From positions 17,381,631 to 17,445,630 of the forward strand of contig NC_134569.1 of NCBI RefSeq assembly GCF_050947875.1: a DNA stretch of 64,000 bases, given 5' to 3'. Shown piece after piece: positions 12,701 to 22,439 of this stretch. Every line of letters starts with the position of its first letter. Position 1 is the stretch's first letter. The translations under genes and the position numbers were made by a program. This DNA is from Dermacentor variabilis. Its lineage: Eukaryota > Arthropoda > Arachnida > Ixodida > Ixodidae. Under the pieces are notes generated by a model. It saw nothing but the letters and a program-made list of their open reading frames with translations. It was not told where the DNA came from and did not search any database.

Positions 12701-13112
12701 TCAATGTCAGCTGAAGCTAAATCTGTGCATTGTTGGGATCATAGGTGGAGATGTAGAACAGGCTTCAGTTCTTTGTTGCTGCACTTCTCATATTGTTCAC
12801 TGTCTATGGCCTCTAGGCATAAGTAGAAAGCAAAGGCAAATGGAAAGCAAAGGCAAATGGCTCTGTAAAAAGAGGCATTGATTCACATAATGAAAGTTTC
12901 TGTCTTCCTTCCTGTCATATTGAGTTTTCTTTGTGTTGCTTGACTCAAGAATAGAATACCAATTTGCCCACCAAACCACCCTTCTGAAGAAAAGTAGCTT
13001 GCTTTGCTTATGCATTGTTTTTGCCTTTTGCTTGTTTTTTCAGGTGAAAGTCGACTGGGCAAAGATCAATGCTGCCATGGCAGATGAGTATGAAAAGGAG
13101 AAATATGGTTGA
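612..13112 (+). CDS. IFT80: Intraflagellar transport protein 80, C-terminal exons (partial)
   Basis: Four exons (612-701, 8915-9087, 9768-9891, 13044-13112) join in frame across GT-AG introns and end at TGA. The joined peptide reads [20 protein letters not shown], then [33 protein letters not shown] and [13 protein letters not shown] recognise this as the C-terminal helical (TPR-like) region of IFT80, downstream of its WD40 propellers. From family knowledge, IFT80 is a peripheral IFT-B subunit moving cargo along axonemes from the base to the tip; in an arthropod it should matter in ciliated sensory neurons and possibly sperm. The N-terminal part lies left of the window. The 8.2 kb intron contains three LINE fragments, none disturbing a splice site. 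The frame ends KYG-stop, earlier than the longer basic tail I recall in vertebrates. I am confident of the family; exon ends are read by eye from splice consensus and phase. Confidence 0.87.
1935..3570 (-). pseudogene. LINE A reverse transcriptase remnant
   Basis: Minus-strand frames give [20 protein letters not shown] (fingers motif, ending near 2869), then [17 protein letters not shown] near 2560-2640 (the conserved PQG block), then [16 protein letters not shown] near 2270-2310 (thumb). A degraded tail about 2200-1940 reads like the RPxLxYxxxxW region. The YADD catalytic block falls in a damaged stretch between about 2510 and 2400, and I cannot see it intact. At least three frame changes are needed to follow the domain, so it cannot be active. 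Confidence 0.75.
3725..4450 (-). pseudogene. LINE A APE-type endonuclease remnant
   Basis: The minus strand reads [12 protein letters not shown], then [41 protein letters not shown] and [13 protein letters not shown]. These are the ordered blocks of an apurinic-like LINE endonuclease (N-x-S, ETWL, GG, GDFN, SDH). The usual glutamate of the ETWL block is lysine here (MKTWL), which should remove a metal-binding residue. The domain is split by at least one frame change near 4084-4250. It nicks target DNA in active relatives; this copy should not. Confidence 0.75.
4737..5276 (-). pseudogene. LINE A ORF1-like coiled-coil protein with a 2A-like motif
   Basis: A 179-residue open frame starts at 5276. 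Residues 25-42 contain a hydrophobic run and then GDVECNPEP (5151-5177), which matches the DxExNPGP 2A-type ribosome-skipping motif except for G to E near the end. Residues about 50-110 form a coiled coil with leucine heptads ([19 protein letters not shown]). After it comes [15 protein letters not shown] and [13 protein letters not shown], which looks like the RNA-binding part of L1/CR1 ORF1 proteins. The frame stops early. Family knowledge: ORF1 proteins coat retrotransposon RNA. The 2A call is by motif only. Confidence 0.68.
5500..7035 (+). mobile_element. CR1-like LINE B, 5'-truncated, decayed reverse transcriptase
   Basis: The plus strand opens inside reverse transcriptase ([13 protein letters not shown] near 5555, then [17 protein letters not shown]). 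It continues with FSKAFDS (first catalytic aspartate block), [10 protein letters not shown] near 5985, LYADDCILY near 6080 (catalytic YADD intact), and [18 protein letters not shown] (thumb). A frame change is needed near 5950, another at the C-rich run near 6411, and more after it. The copy ends in an A-rich tail near 7022-7040. Loss of the 5' part and an A-rich end are normal for LINE insertion. It runs in the sense direction of IFT80 within its intron. Confidence 0.8.
7280..7976 (+). mobile_element. LINE C 3'-end fragment with a short (GAATT)n tail
   Basis: A damaged plus-strand frame (7289-7486) resembles the extreme C-terminus of CR1-type LINEs. It is followed by AT-rich 3' untranslated sequence, an AATAAA near 7946, and a tail of GAATT-type repeats at about 7952-7970. 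Many CR1/L2 elements end in short tandem repeats rather than poly(A), which supports the call. The left boundary is uncertain, and the fragment could be part of LINE B. Confidence 0.45.
7977..8914 (+). other. IFT80 intron sequence, nothing else seen
   Basis: AT-rich unique-looking sequence with only chance open frames. The interval ends in a splice acceptor (TTTACTTTAACAG, 8902-8914). Confidence 0.4.
8915..9087 (+). CDS. IFT80: IFT80 exon (57 codons plus 2 nt)
   Basis: The exon begins GTT GAC AAA after ACAG and ends inside an arginine codon (CG) before GTAATG. It encodes [20 protein letters not shown] through [20 protein letters not shown]. The two left-over bases are completed by the first G of the next exon, giving [11 protein letters not shown]. 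Confidence 0.85.
9768..9891 (+). CDS. IFT80: IFT80 exon (1 nt plus 41 codons)
   Basis: The acceptor is CAACTAG and the donor is GTCAGC. The exon encodes [20 protein letters not shown] and then [16 protein letters not shown]. The phrase LAVKYxTHxDTVL is the most recognisable stretch for the IFT80 assignment. Confidence 0.85.
10744..10805. repeat. Possible short interspersed repeat (CTCATTATAACGAAG motif)
   Basis: The stretch with ACTCAAACCTCATTATAACG followed by a self-complementary TTGTTATA resembles a small palindromic arthropod repeat. A diverged similar stretch may lie at 13395-13490. The evidence is motif likeness only. Confidence 0.25.
11186..11510. repeat. B-box / tRNA T-arm-like repeat array, copy 1
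   Basis: Units of the form GGGAGTCGAACCCACGACCT recur with variable spacers rich in TTAATTAAGG (11186, 11279 degenerate, 11379). On the minus strand a unit reads GTGGGTTCGACTCCCACC, which is exactly a tRNA T-arm and contains the Pol III B-box GGTTCGANTCC. The array is followed by a shared flank (AATGTCAAGTAATTTAATAA near 11416, then GTGAGCGCACAGGCTTT). The same flank follows the copies at 18980-19550 and 30799-31260, so this is one dispersed family. No A-box or full cloverleaf is present. Confidence 0.6.
11511..13043 (+). other. IFT80 last intron, no further gene seen
   Basis: Mostly unique-looking sequence. A 17-18 bp motif (GAAAGCAAAGGCAAATG) is repeated in tandem near 12826-12862. The interval ends in a pyrimidine-rich acceptor (TTGTTTTTTCAG) at 13043. 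Confidence 0.4.
13044..13112 (+). CDS. IFT80: IFT80 terminal coding exon with stop
   Basis: This exon encodes [20 protein letters not shown], then YG and TGA. The WxKI phrase and charged tail match the end of IFT80 relatives. The preceding exon ends in phase 0, so the reading frame is continuous. Confidence 0.85.
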   Translation: MKVDWAKINAAMADEYEKEKYG

Positions 13113-13155
13113 GAAGTGTGTTGAACAAATTTTGCAGCACTTAAAATGTGCCACT

Positions 13156-13161
13156 AATAAA
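13156..13161 (+). promoter_or_regulatory. IFT80 polyadenylation signal AATAAA
   Basis: A canonical AATAAA lies 44 bp after the TGA and is followed by a T-rich stretch, as expected of a cleavage site. Confidence 0.65.
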
Positions 13162-13169
13162 GGCTTTCT

Positions 13170-14390
13170 TCTGTTTTTCTTCAGTGTGGTGGTTCTCTAC
13201 TGATGACATGAACAGTCTGTTTTTGCTATGACCACAAAACTGTTTCACCTCATCTTGCTTGGGGAACATAATGAAGGCAGGATGTCCCACTTAGTCAGGA
13301 CAAAGCTTTTAAAAGAGAATTTGTGTTCTAAAAGTATGAAGCTAGTGCAGTGTTGGTGGACGATGCTTCTGCTAGTGGATTATTTTAGTGCAGTAGAAGC
13401 CCGCCTTAAATGAACATGAAGGTACTTTGGAAATATGTTCATGATGTAAGACGTTCAGTTTAACAGACCTCCATTGAACCTGTGGGAATCAAGCAGAAGT
13501 TTTCAGGCTGTACAACTTAGTGCATTTAGCAGAGCCTGTCCTGTATGAAGTCTATTCCACTTAAAACTGGCATTTGCCAAATTGACAAGTAAGAGATGCA
13601 GGAAAAGCTCCTCCCCAAAGAGTGTAATGCACCTGCCTTTCATCCCTCTGCGATTCAAGAAACAGTTATTTTACAGGTACCACTAGCACGAACAGGTGTT
13701 CGGCATTGTACATAAAAACTGACAATTGCCAAGTTGTAGTCGAAATATGCTTTCCAAGTCAGTTTACCAACACGCCCAACAAATGGCAATGCTGAAATTG
13801 CCAAGTGTGGGTCGAAGACAGCTGTCTTCTGTCTTCGTCATATTGTGCTGCCCCTTCAAGATGTTCAACCAGTACCAACTCGCCTAAATGTCGATCCTTC
13901 CATCGCAGTACAGTTTTCTTGAAAGGGGATTAGGAGAGGGACTTCACTACCCTGTGAAAACACATCTGTGGCACATCCAAACAATGTCCCAATATCTGGG
14001 CATACTTTCAGAGACAAACAAGACACCCATTGAACGTCCAATTTTGGATATGCTGTCATGGACGTTCTAAGGATATTGCATGTAGACCTTTCATGACCCA
14101 TACATCAATAGTTGTGCTCCCAGAGGCTGTGTATTTCTGTTTCTTCGTGACAGAAATATGTTTTCTTGTATGTTCAAATTGTAATCCGAAGTTATCATGT
14201 CTGGAGCTCATGTGTACATCGTACTTTGTGTATTTTGTTACGCAATTTATTTTGAAAGCTTCAGTTCAATAGGCTGCTCTTAGCTGAAGGGAGGCGTGGA
14301 AGAATGAGAAGTAGACTGCACTGACGCATGTGCACGTGTGCTCATATGGGGTTTTATGAACATAATAGCCATTATAGCAAGCATCGTGCA
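13170..14390. other. Intergenic, no gene recognised
   Basis: Only chance open frames are visible. A TGAACATGAAGG-type stretch at 13395-13490 may be a decayed repeat. Confidence 0.35.
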
Positions 14391-14394
14391 AAAG

Positions 14395-14590
14395 GCCCCG
14401 AGATGTCTGCGCAATGTACGTAGCATGTACATCCCTCACGCATATACGAGAGATGTTCACAGAACACGGAAAGTGCGGCCAAGCGATCGTGTGAGGGACG
14501 TCCGCAGGACAATTTCAGTACATCCTAGGGATATCCATATCTTTGCAGTGGATGTCCAAGGGATATCCACTGGATGCCTCTGCATGCAGT
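14395..14590. repeat. Degenerate repeat of GGAYRTCC palindromes
   Basis: GGACGTCC, GGATATCC and GGATGTCC recur at about 14498, 14533, 14553 and 14565 with spacings of 12-35 bp. The same motif class recurs at 19085-19190. Each motif is its own near-palindrome, so strand is undefined. Confidence 0.45.
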
Positions 14591-15611
14591 CACTGAGTAT
14601 GTATACACTAACCTAGCTCCTGCAAGAAGTACCTATTCCCCTCAGCAACGAAACGGCTCAAGTCAGCATATCACAGCGAAGAAGAGTGTGAACATAGGGA
14701 AGGCAGGGGATACGAAAGTCAAGGAAAGTTAAAGACCTTTTCAACGACAAAAATCTTCCTGGGTGCCACCATAATGCCCACAGAACTGTTATGATTACTA
14801 TATGTAAACCTGCCGCTGTCGAGGCTGCCACACGTGCCTTTGTACTACCACGGAGCAGTCCATAAAGAAGGTGCTCTCTCCCCCCAATACAATAACTTCT
14901 CACCTGAGCCTGTTGTTTCGCAAACGTGCTCTTAGGACAAAAGAACTAGAACACAGTAGTGCAGGCAATCGCAGGGACATTTATTGTGCCTTTTATGCAC
15001 CAATCTAGCCAATAGAAGATGCCAATGGGCGCGCAACAAATCGAGAAAGTCCGACTCACTACAACTGGATAACGAGAAAATATGTTCTCGTCATGTTGGA
15101 CACTAACGCCTAATCGTTCGCGTGTACAGCCACGCGAACGGTGGCGCATTCTAACGATCGTGTTCGTCTATTCCGGTGTCTTGCTCCTAAGCCTCTCGCA
15201 GGACGTTCCCGCGAACGAGCGCGTGAAACATCAGCGCAGTTAGCCGACCCCATGACAACGAGAAACAGGCTACTCCCTTTCGCGCCCGAGTAACCGCGCC
15301 GTTAGGTGGCGTTAGCACCAGCGCAACACTCGCGCCATCTCTCGTACTAGTCTGCAACCACGCCGACCGCTTCCGGTGCAAAGTCATGCGGCGAAGCCGG
15401 ATTACAGGAGACGTGAGCAATGCGGAGAAAACAATATCAGGGGACGCGTGAGTCGAACGTCATCACTGTTGCCTTGGTCTCCTCATTCCGAGTCCGGCCT
15501 GCATATATTCATGCTGCTGCTACTTGAGTACCTGCACATGGAATGGGCATGTGCCGGACGTATGTGGATAGCCCGCCAAACCGACGTACTGTCTTTGCAG
15601 GAAATCGAAAT

Positions 15612-15745
15612 CACTAATGGCGAATTCGGCGAATCGCGCACGTACCTATGAGGTACCGGGGCGCCCTGGTGCGCAGTTTCATCCAATTATCACACCACGG
15701 CGCTCTGGTGGGCACCGGTGCAATTTGCCGAATTCGCCATAAGTG
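15612..15745. repeat. Short inverted-repeat element, about 130 bp
   Basis: The left arm (TAATGGCGAATTCGGCGAAT, from 15615) is matched in reverse complement by the right end (ATTTGCCGAATTCGCCATAA, ending 15742). A partly complementary GC-rich interior lies between. It looks like a small MITE or hairpin. Confidence 0.5.
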
Positions 15746-15810
15746 AAGACGTAGGGCTGTTCTACATCTCCTCAAGAAGACAGCACGATGAGCACGCGCG
15801 TGCACTCATA

Positions 15811-16200
15811 TATTGATGCGAAAGCGTCACGTGGCCCATAGAGCGACAAAGCCGGCGGCGTGCGTATAAGCGAAACGGCATCTAGATTCCTATTGGCTTC
15901 GACGCCACGGCACGAGCGCGCCTTGACGTAGCAGAGCGGGTGAGAAAGAAGTGGCTCGTTGTGGGAAATGGGAAAGGTTGACGCTACCTTCTGCAGCCCT
16001 TGCACGGCTCAGCGCCAAAACGGATGAACCACCTTGCGTCAGGGGAGAGGGCACGCAGGCTGCTGCAGCTGCTTGCTGGCTCGGGCAGCCCGTACCGCTA
16101 TGGTACATTATTCGCAGCGCAAAACTCGAAGGAACGCTCAGCGGCGTTCAATTGGACATTGCCTTCTCATTCACGAAATGCTTAGGTATCCTCGCATTTT
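15811..16200 (+). repeat. Dispersed GC-rich repeat, copy 1 (inverted partner at 18530-18908)
   Basis: Starts GATGCGAAAGCGTCA and runs through AAAGCCGGCGGCGTG, GCTTGCTGGCTCGGGCA, GTACCGCTATGGTA and CTCGAAGGAACGCTC to TGCTTAGGTATCCTCGCA. The same ordered blocks occur in reverse complement at 18530-18908. Overlapping open frames here are by-products of GC-rich sequence; none resembles a protein I know. Confidence 0.7.
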
Positions 16201-18480
16201 TTCCGTCGACACGCCACTTCGATAGATTGCTGCAATAGCTTCTTTTTACATCACCGGCTGTAACGAATGCGTCGTCACTGCCCAGGTACACTGTTGCGAA
16301 CCGCACCTGGAAGTCTAGGTGTGCCGGGCATCTTCAGACTCTCAGAGACCCAATCCGGTCATGCGCGTGGCGTAGAGATATACATGCGCTTTGCCAAGAT
16401 TGCGCTCATAATTGGCTGAAGCTAGACGTGGCTTCATTGCTTATTCTTGTTTGCTGTTGGCAGCAGCCTGTTGCTCATGGTAATAATTTCGGAGTTTAAG
16501 CACGCACGTATCTTGTGAAACAGAAGCGCGCTTCTCCTTACAATATGTCGTACTGTGGGAAAGCCAGCACTGACGAACAGTTTGTAGGAATTAAGCTATA
16601 ACTTCAAGACCGCGTCGGGGTCTACAGAAAGAGACTTGATCGGTATGCGCCCTCATAGAGCGCCTTTTTCTCGAGCAGCAGCCTTCGAAAAAATTCCTAC
16701 AGGGACCGTTTTGCATACGCGCCATCCCGGCCCGACCGCCAGAGCAAAGGAAAACAGTCTAAGCAAAGAAACAAGGCAATGAAAAACGATACAAATACGG
16801 AGTAGAAAGCCTCGTAATTACAACGTAACACACAGCAGCTTTTTTTTTCTTCTTTATATGATTGAGATCACGTGTCTCAATTTGAAAAATATAATATATG
16901 TTTTTTAAAGGAGGAAGAAAAAAATGCGGCGCAATGACGAGCAGTATACAGTATGTCGATAAACAAAAAGCGCTTAAATGGAATTGCCGGTTAAACGGAA
17001 CAACAACCTCTGAATTGGTTGGTTTTGTAATTGAACAATGTAAAAAGAAAAGCTTTCGGTAATCGCAACCAAAGTGAACGGAACTCTCTATAGACGTCTT
17101 CATAAGGCGAGGAGGAAAGTGCTCGCGGCGAGCCGTTGCTCCTCTCTGGCTTGAATTGTGTTGGCGCGGCGCTGCTTGAATGTGTTGCAGTCGCCGGCTG
17201 CGGAGTGGTTTGGAGATATTTAGATCGTTCCGCGTGAAATTCACGTGATGTCAGTTCATACGACTTCGTCGAAGAACCACTGTAGCCTCTAGGGGCAGCA
17301 ACAGATAGGCTATGCAGAAAATGTTCTCGGCTGGGCAAAAATGCGACGCGCATCATCGGCCGCGGTGCGTGCATTTGTTGGGAATCATTTCGGCTGTATA
17401 GGTTTTCGCTCGACGAAGGGAACCGGCGTCGGTGAATTGGCAGCACGTATTGGAAAAATATTCTCACTCTCTGACCGCTTATGTTCTCGTATATGGCCAA
17501 TCCATTGCAACTACGAAACATCTAAGCGCCAATTGTTATAAAAGATTTACGTCAGCCACCGGCATCGTTCTCATGCATTTCGAGTCTAGTAGATTTCAAA
17601 CCACCATGCTATGTCTACGTTGACCTCCTGTATGAGACCCTAGGCCTTGCTGAACACAGCGATCACTGCAGTTGGTAAACCAGCGTGATACATATAAGCT
17701 TTGTGCGTCGGCATTGTCTTTTTGCCCTGTAAAGCATAACATCCAAGGGAAATCGCACAGAGTATCCAATGGCTATTTGAGGACAATTTTCGTAAGAAGG
17801 GTGACTACGTCGGAAAAGCAAGACTGAAGAAAAAAAATTCTCATATCTTCCTTTCGAAAAAAAGAAATACAGAACACGGTCTAACGACGCAATAAGACTT
17901 CGCGTGGTCATGCCGCATGCTTGGACCATGCGCTATATAGAACAACCAGATCTATATAACACAGCATCCACCACTGCGTCCGACGCTCGCACAGTGCAGC
18001 CGGTCGTTTGAGCACTCGACAAGTTTGATTCACACTGCAAAGCATGTTGGTTTGGTTATTGCTAACCAAGCCTATTTTGTTTGTGGACGGAAACTTCGCC
18101 CAGCAAACATGGCAGTCCCACAATGTATCTACACATAACGATTTGAACGCTTGTCAAAGTAAACAGCACAATTTATTCCGCAGCAAAACGCTACCACGCT
18201 GTTAGGACCGTCATATGTTTCCTTACGACTCATTGCTACTGAACCAGAGCTTAGAACAACAGTGAGAATGCTGCAGTAAGGCCAAATTCACGAAACAAAT
18301 TTGCAGAAGTACACAACTGATCTCTGAGGCTGACTGTAGGCTCAAAAACGCGCGCGCACACCGCGCTTGTTGCTCCGTCCGGCCGTCCGACTCAACGCCA
18401 GCACAGAAATCGCTTCAGTACGTCTCGCAGAACCGTTTCCCCGGTAGAAGACGCCATGTCATGCTAAACAAAATCGCGCG
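16201..18480. other. Spacer between inverted repeat copies, no gene recognised
   Basis: About 2.3 kb with several overlapping open frames on both strands (for example 16759-17521 minus). None shows a recognisable motif. It may be interior sequence of a composite foldback element formed by the flanking copies. Confidence 0.35.
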
Positions 18481-18486
18481 AGCACG

Positions 18487-18515
18487 AAAATAAATAAATA
18501 AATAAATAAATAAAT
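18487..18515. repeat. (AAAT)n microsatellite
   Basis: About seven consecutive AAAT units adjoin the inner end of the second copy of the dispersed repeat. Confidence 0.9.
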
Positions 18516-18529
18516 CTGAAAAAAAAAAG

Positions 18530-18908
18530 AACCGATGACACCTAAGCGCTTCTTATGAGTTGTGAATGCCAAAGCGTTAACGTCCAATTTAACGCCGCCT
18601 AGCGGTCCTTCGAGTCTTGCGGTGCGAGTAACATACCATAGCGGTACGGCTGCATGCCCGAGCCAGCAAGCAGCAGCAGTCTGCGGTGCCAACGCCGCAT
18701 GCCACCGACGCGTCGATGCCCCCTCCCCTCACGAAACACCTGGCGCGCTATCGACAAGCACGTGTTCCCTTTCGCCCGCTCTGCTCCATCGAGGCGCGGT
18801 CGTGACGTGGCGTCGCAGCCGATGGGAATCTAGGGGCCGTGTCCCTGCCACAGACGCCGCCGGCTTTTCCGCTCAATGGGCCCTCATTTGATGCTTTCGC
18901 ATTAAAAG
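18530..18908 (-). repeat. Dispersed GC-rich repeat, copy 2, inverted
   Basis: On the minus strand this repeats the 15811-16200 blocks in the same order, with substitutions and a roughly 30-bp difference around 18690-18740. Outer ends of both copies carry ATGCGAAAGC, so the pair forms inverted arms around 2.3 kb. Confidence 0.7.
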
Positions 18909-18979
18909 AGAATAAAGAAAAGAAAGCAAGCAAAAACAAAAACGGCAGCCGAGCGTATACCATGGCCTACAACAAGGGG

Positions 18980-19550
18980 CGCTTTTGTGGAAGTCGAACC
19001 CACTTCGATATATCGAAGAACCTGCTATATCTCCATGTGGGATTCCAATTGGCATCGTAAAGGGCGGCACAGAAAACACCAAATGTCCTAAGGACGTCCC
19101 AAGCAAGCACTGAAGTCCCAAGTTTAAAAAAGGAAGTAATATGGATGTCCCATGGACTTAAGCGAACGGATGTCCAATAAACGTCTCAGAATAGTACGTG
19201 AATGGGCACCTGCATGTAATATATATATATATATATATATATAGTCACATCAATACATACGCTTATTTCACGAGTATTTTATGTGCCATCCCAGTACACG
19301 TACGCGCTCAAATTAAACTTGCGTAACCCTGCACACATAATATGCATTACGGAGGCGAGAACACAAAATGTCCCTTATTTACTGCAATCTTGCATATGAG
19401 TTCTGCCGTTCGGGCGTTAATTAGCAAGCACAATACGTACGTGCGTACAACGCATTCGAAGGAAAATGTCAAGTAACATAATGAAGGTCTCATGAGTGCG
19501 CAGGCTTTCACTTCGTATTCCTTTAGTGTATACTAAAGTGACTACCTTTT
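18980..19550. repeat. B-box-like repeat family, copy 2 (partial), with GGAYGTCC repeats inside
   Basis: GTGGAAGTCGAACCCACTTC at 18989 matches the T-arm-like unit. The shared family flank (AACGCATTCGAAGGAAAATG, then GTCAAGTAACATAATGAAGG) lies at about 19448-19550. Between them are GGACGTCC/GGATGTCC motifs (19092-19175) and an (AT)n run at 19218-19243, so the copy is probably interrupted. Confidence 0.45.
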
Positions 19551-19750
19551 TTTCAGCGCCTGTCTTCTGCGAAGAAAGTCATTCTTGCCGAACGTGAGGC
19601 ATGTGTGCAGAAGCATGTGAACGTTTTCTTTTACGTGTTAAATAGCGACGCAGCGGGCGACTTCTTTGGCTACTGTTGCAAATTTTTGTCACGCAGAATC
19701 AAGCAGTTTCAAAGAGCGCCGAATGTACCCTGTATGTTTGCGCCAAAAAA

Positions 19751-19751
<1 letters not shown>

Positions 19752-19790
<39 letters not shown>
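19752..19790. repeat. (AAT)n microsatellite
   Basis: Thirteen uninterrupted AAT units. Confidence 0.92.
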
Positions 19791-19792
<2 letters not shown>

Positions 19793-19799
19793 GTTTATT

Positions 19800-21050
19800 T
19801 GACCATACCGTCATACATGATGCAAAAAAGGTGGAAGTGAAGTCTATGAAAGTGCCGGAAAATGACTGGTGCGAGAACTCCGCTATTATTCAGCTATCTG
19901 TGTTCAAGTTGATACAAGATGTAGATTTCGTGCATGAATTAACCGTACTTTAGTATATCTGTAACGACAGCACGGCGACGGTCGGTGCGCAGACTGACGA
20001 AGCCACACGCAAGCATTTATGTGCGTGCAGCAACTCGTTTGATAACTTTTTTCTTGTTCTATTCTTCATTTGCCATTTGAAGAATAATTATGTTACTAAG
20101 ATTTTTTGGCCAATCCGTTACTATAGACTTCCATCTATATGAACTTGTAGGCGTTCCCTGCTGAGTCCGAATCATCGGTCGGTGACTGTACATGGTTCCG
20201 GAATACAGTTTTGGGCGCCGAGAACTCCTGCTTATCGGGACGAGATTCCACTGCATAGCGTTGTTGCGTTGCGGTGACATGACGAAGGCGGAATCGCGGT
20301 ATGTGGGCTAGGCGATTACGAGGAACAAATTGGTGATGACTCGGCTTCTATATGTTGTTGCCTCAAAGCATCAACTACATATGTCTGTGCTTCTTTTGTG
20401 GTATAGAAGGGTCTATAATTTTCTTCTTTCTTATTGTCGCGGTTTAACCTTGCTTGCTTGCTTGCTTCCGATAACACAGCACGTACCCACTACGGGGGAT
20501 TGGCCGAGAAGGTTGCGGTTAAACGGGTGCGAGGAGAGAAAACGTGAGAGATAATGTATACGTCAGGGTACAGTTGAAATTGTACAAGAAGTTAAAATAG
20601 AAAAGGGGGCTTTACTTACCAGCAATTGTAACGACGCGGCCGGGAGAGGAGCACGAGATTATTGTTTTCTTTTTTTGGTGTGCCCGCGGCGCGTAGCGCT
20701 GCCGTTTTACTAATTGATCGTGACGGCATTCTGAACTCGATGCGCGTGTTTACTTGAAATGTTTAAAAAAATATCCGAGGTGCTTTAGGGTCGCTTTAAA
20801 GACTCTTGGTACCGTTTTTTTAATAAGTGTTGGTTGTTGTCATTATTTTCATTCTTGTCTTGTAAACAATGAAAAGATTGCAGTGTTTGTATGTATGTGT
20901 ATGTATGTGTTTTAAATTTTTTTACCAATTTCCCGAAGAAATAACGGGACAGTATTCAAACGAAAAATTAAACCGATTATTTTCTTTATTCTCTATTAAC
21001 GCTGTAAAACACTTGTGTATAGTATTCTTTTGAAGCTGTTTGCTATATGT
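19800..21050. other. Intergenic, no gene recognised
   Basis: No coding pattern is visible. A run of GCTT units lies near 20450-20466. Confidence 0.35.
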
Positions 21051-21092
21051 ATATTTATTTATTTATTATTTATTTATTTATTTATTTACAAT
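21051..21092. repeat. (TTTA)n tract, possible LINE tail on the minus strand
   Basis: TTTA units followed by ACAATACC. Read on the minus strand this could be the A-rich 3' end of the LINE fragment further right, interrupted by the (AT)n block. Confidence 0.45.
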
Positions 21093-21230
21093 ACCTCAAA
21101 TACCCTGCTGGAGGGGTTTTACAAGAAGGGTGGGCGAGCATACAAGTTAGCAGGAACGCAGTAGCACTGCAGTAAGCAATGAAATTAGTTAAGAGAGAAA
21201 CAGCAGCGTAGAAAAACGTAAAGACTACAA

Positions 21231-21346
<116 letters not shown>

Positions 21347-21479
21347 AAACACGAGAACTTATCAAATGTGACAATCGACATGGCAGTGACATTTTTCTAG
21401 TTATGGAACACGGTAAGTAAAAACAGGCAGACATCTCGAGAAACATATTAAGATGTCGACAGAAACACGTTTAGAAGAA

Positions 21480-21975
21480 TACTACAGATAATACGAGCAG
21501 ATGACGCAGTCAGGCAAGGGATTCAATGGCGGACCTAAAATGCGCAGGATCATCATGAATAATGACGCTAGCTGACTGGAAGATTATTCCAATCGACGGC
21601 TGTTTGAGAAAAGAAGGAATGAAGATGAGCATTTATCGGAGCTTGTGGCGGGTAAACTGCTTTATGGTGGCTGATACGGCTTGAAAGACGGTATGCTGGT
21701 TTGATAAGGTGTTGTCAGGAGGGAGGGTATGGTGTAGCTTATGGTTTAAGTGTGAATGTTTTGCGGCGCCTATCTAGTTTTGGAAGACTATAGCCTTTGA
21801 TTTTAACTGAGTGACACTTGTATGATATGAGTAGCAAGAAAAGATGAATTTGGCTGCACGATTTGGATACCGACTCGAGTGCCTTGCTAAGATTGTGTTT
21901 ATGAGGGTCCCAGATCGCGCATGCATATTCCAACTTAGGTCTTACAAGAGATTGATAGGCTAATGACTTAACCGA
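21480..21975 (-). mobile_element. LINE fragment, reverse transcriptase C-terminus
   Basis: The minus strand reads MEYACAIWDPHKHNLSKALE and later GYSLPKLDRRRKTF. This is the thumb and post-thumb pattern LEYAxxVWDPH...SLxxRR of LINE reverse transcriptases. Sequence to its left (21480-21735) is probably 3' untranslated LINE sequence. Confidence 0.65.
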
Positions 21976-22185
21976 GGGCGGGGAAAGTGCGATATTGCAT
22001 ATAGTGCGATAATATATATAGTGCGATAGTACACAAAGTGCGATAATACATTCTATCTATGTTGTACTTCTGTCTGGTAAGCAGCGAGCTAACAACTCCT
22101 GACTGCCGTGACCCGCCCACAAGCGAATTGCGCTTATGCCGGCACGAATATGTTGTGAGCTGCTGAAATAAAGATTTATGCGCGT

Positions 22186-22316
22186 ATGCATGCATGCATG
22201 CATGCATGTATGTATGTATGTATGCATGTATGTATGTATGTATGTATGTATGTATGTATGTATGTATGTATGTATGTATGTATGTATGTATGTATGTATG
22301 TATGTATGTATGTATG

Positions 22317-22346
<30 letters not shown>
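22186..22346. repeat. (TGCA)n-(TGTA)n microsatellite
   Basis: About 160 bp of tetranucleotide units, first TGCA and then TGTA. The six-frame YIHT and MYVC peptides here are artefacts. Confidence 0.95.
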
Positions 22347-22348
<2 letters not shown>

Positions 22349-22439
22349 GGCAAACCATGGTGACCTGGTACACATATATACCAGATGTAAGATCAAAGCT
22401 GTTAAAGTTTGTAGTACATTAAGAACTCTATTGTCTGAT

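Noticed and set aside
14938..16240. Many overlapping open frames in GC-rich sequence
   Set aside because: They fall in repeats that also occur inverted at 18530-18908, with no conserved peptide between the copies.
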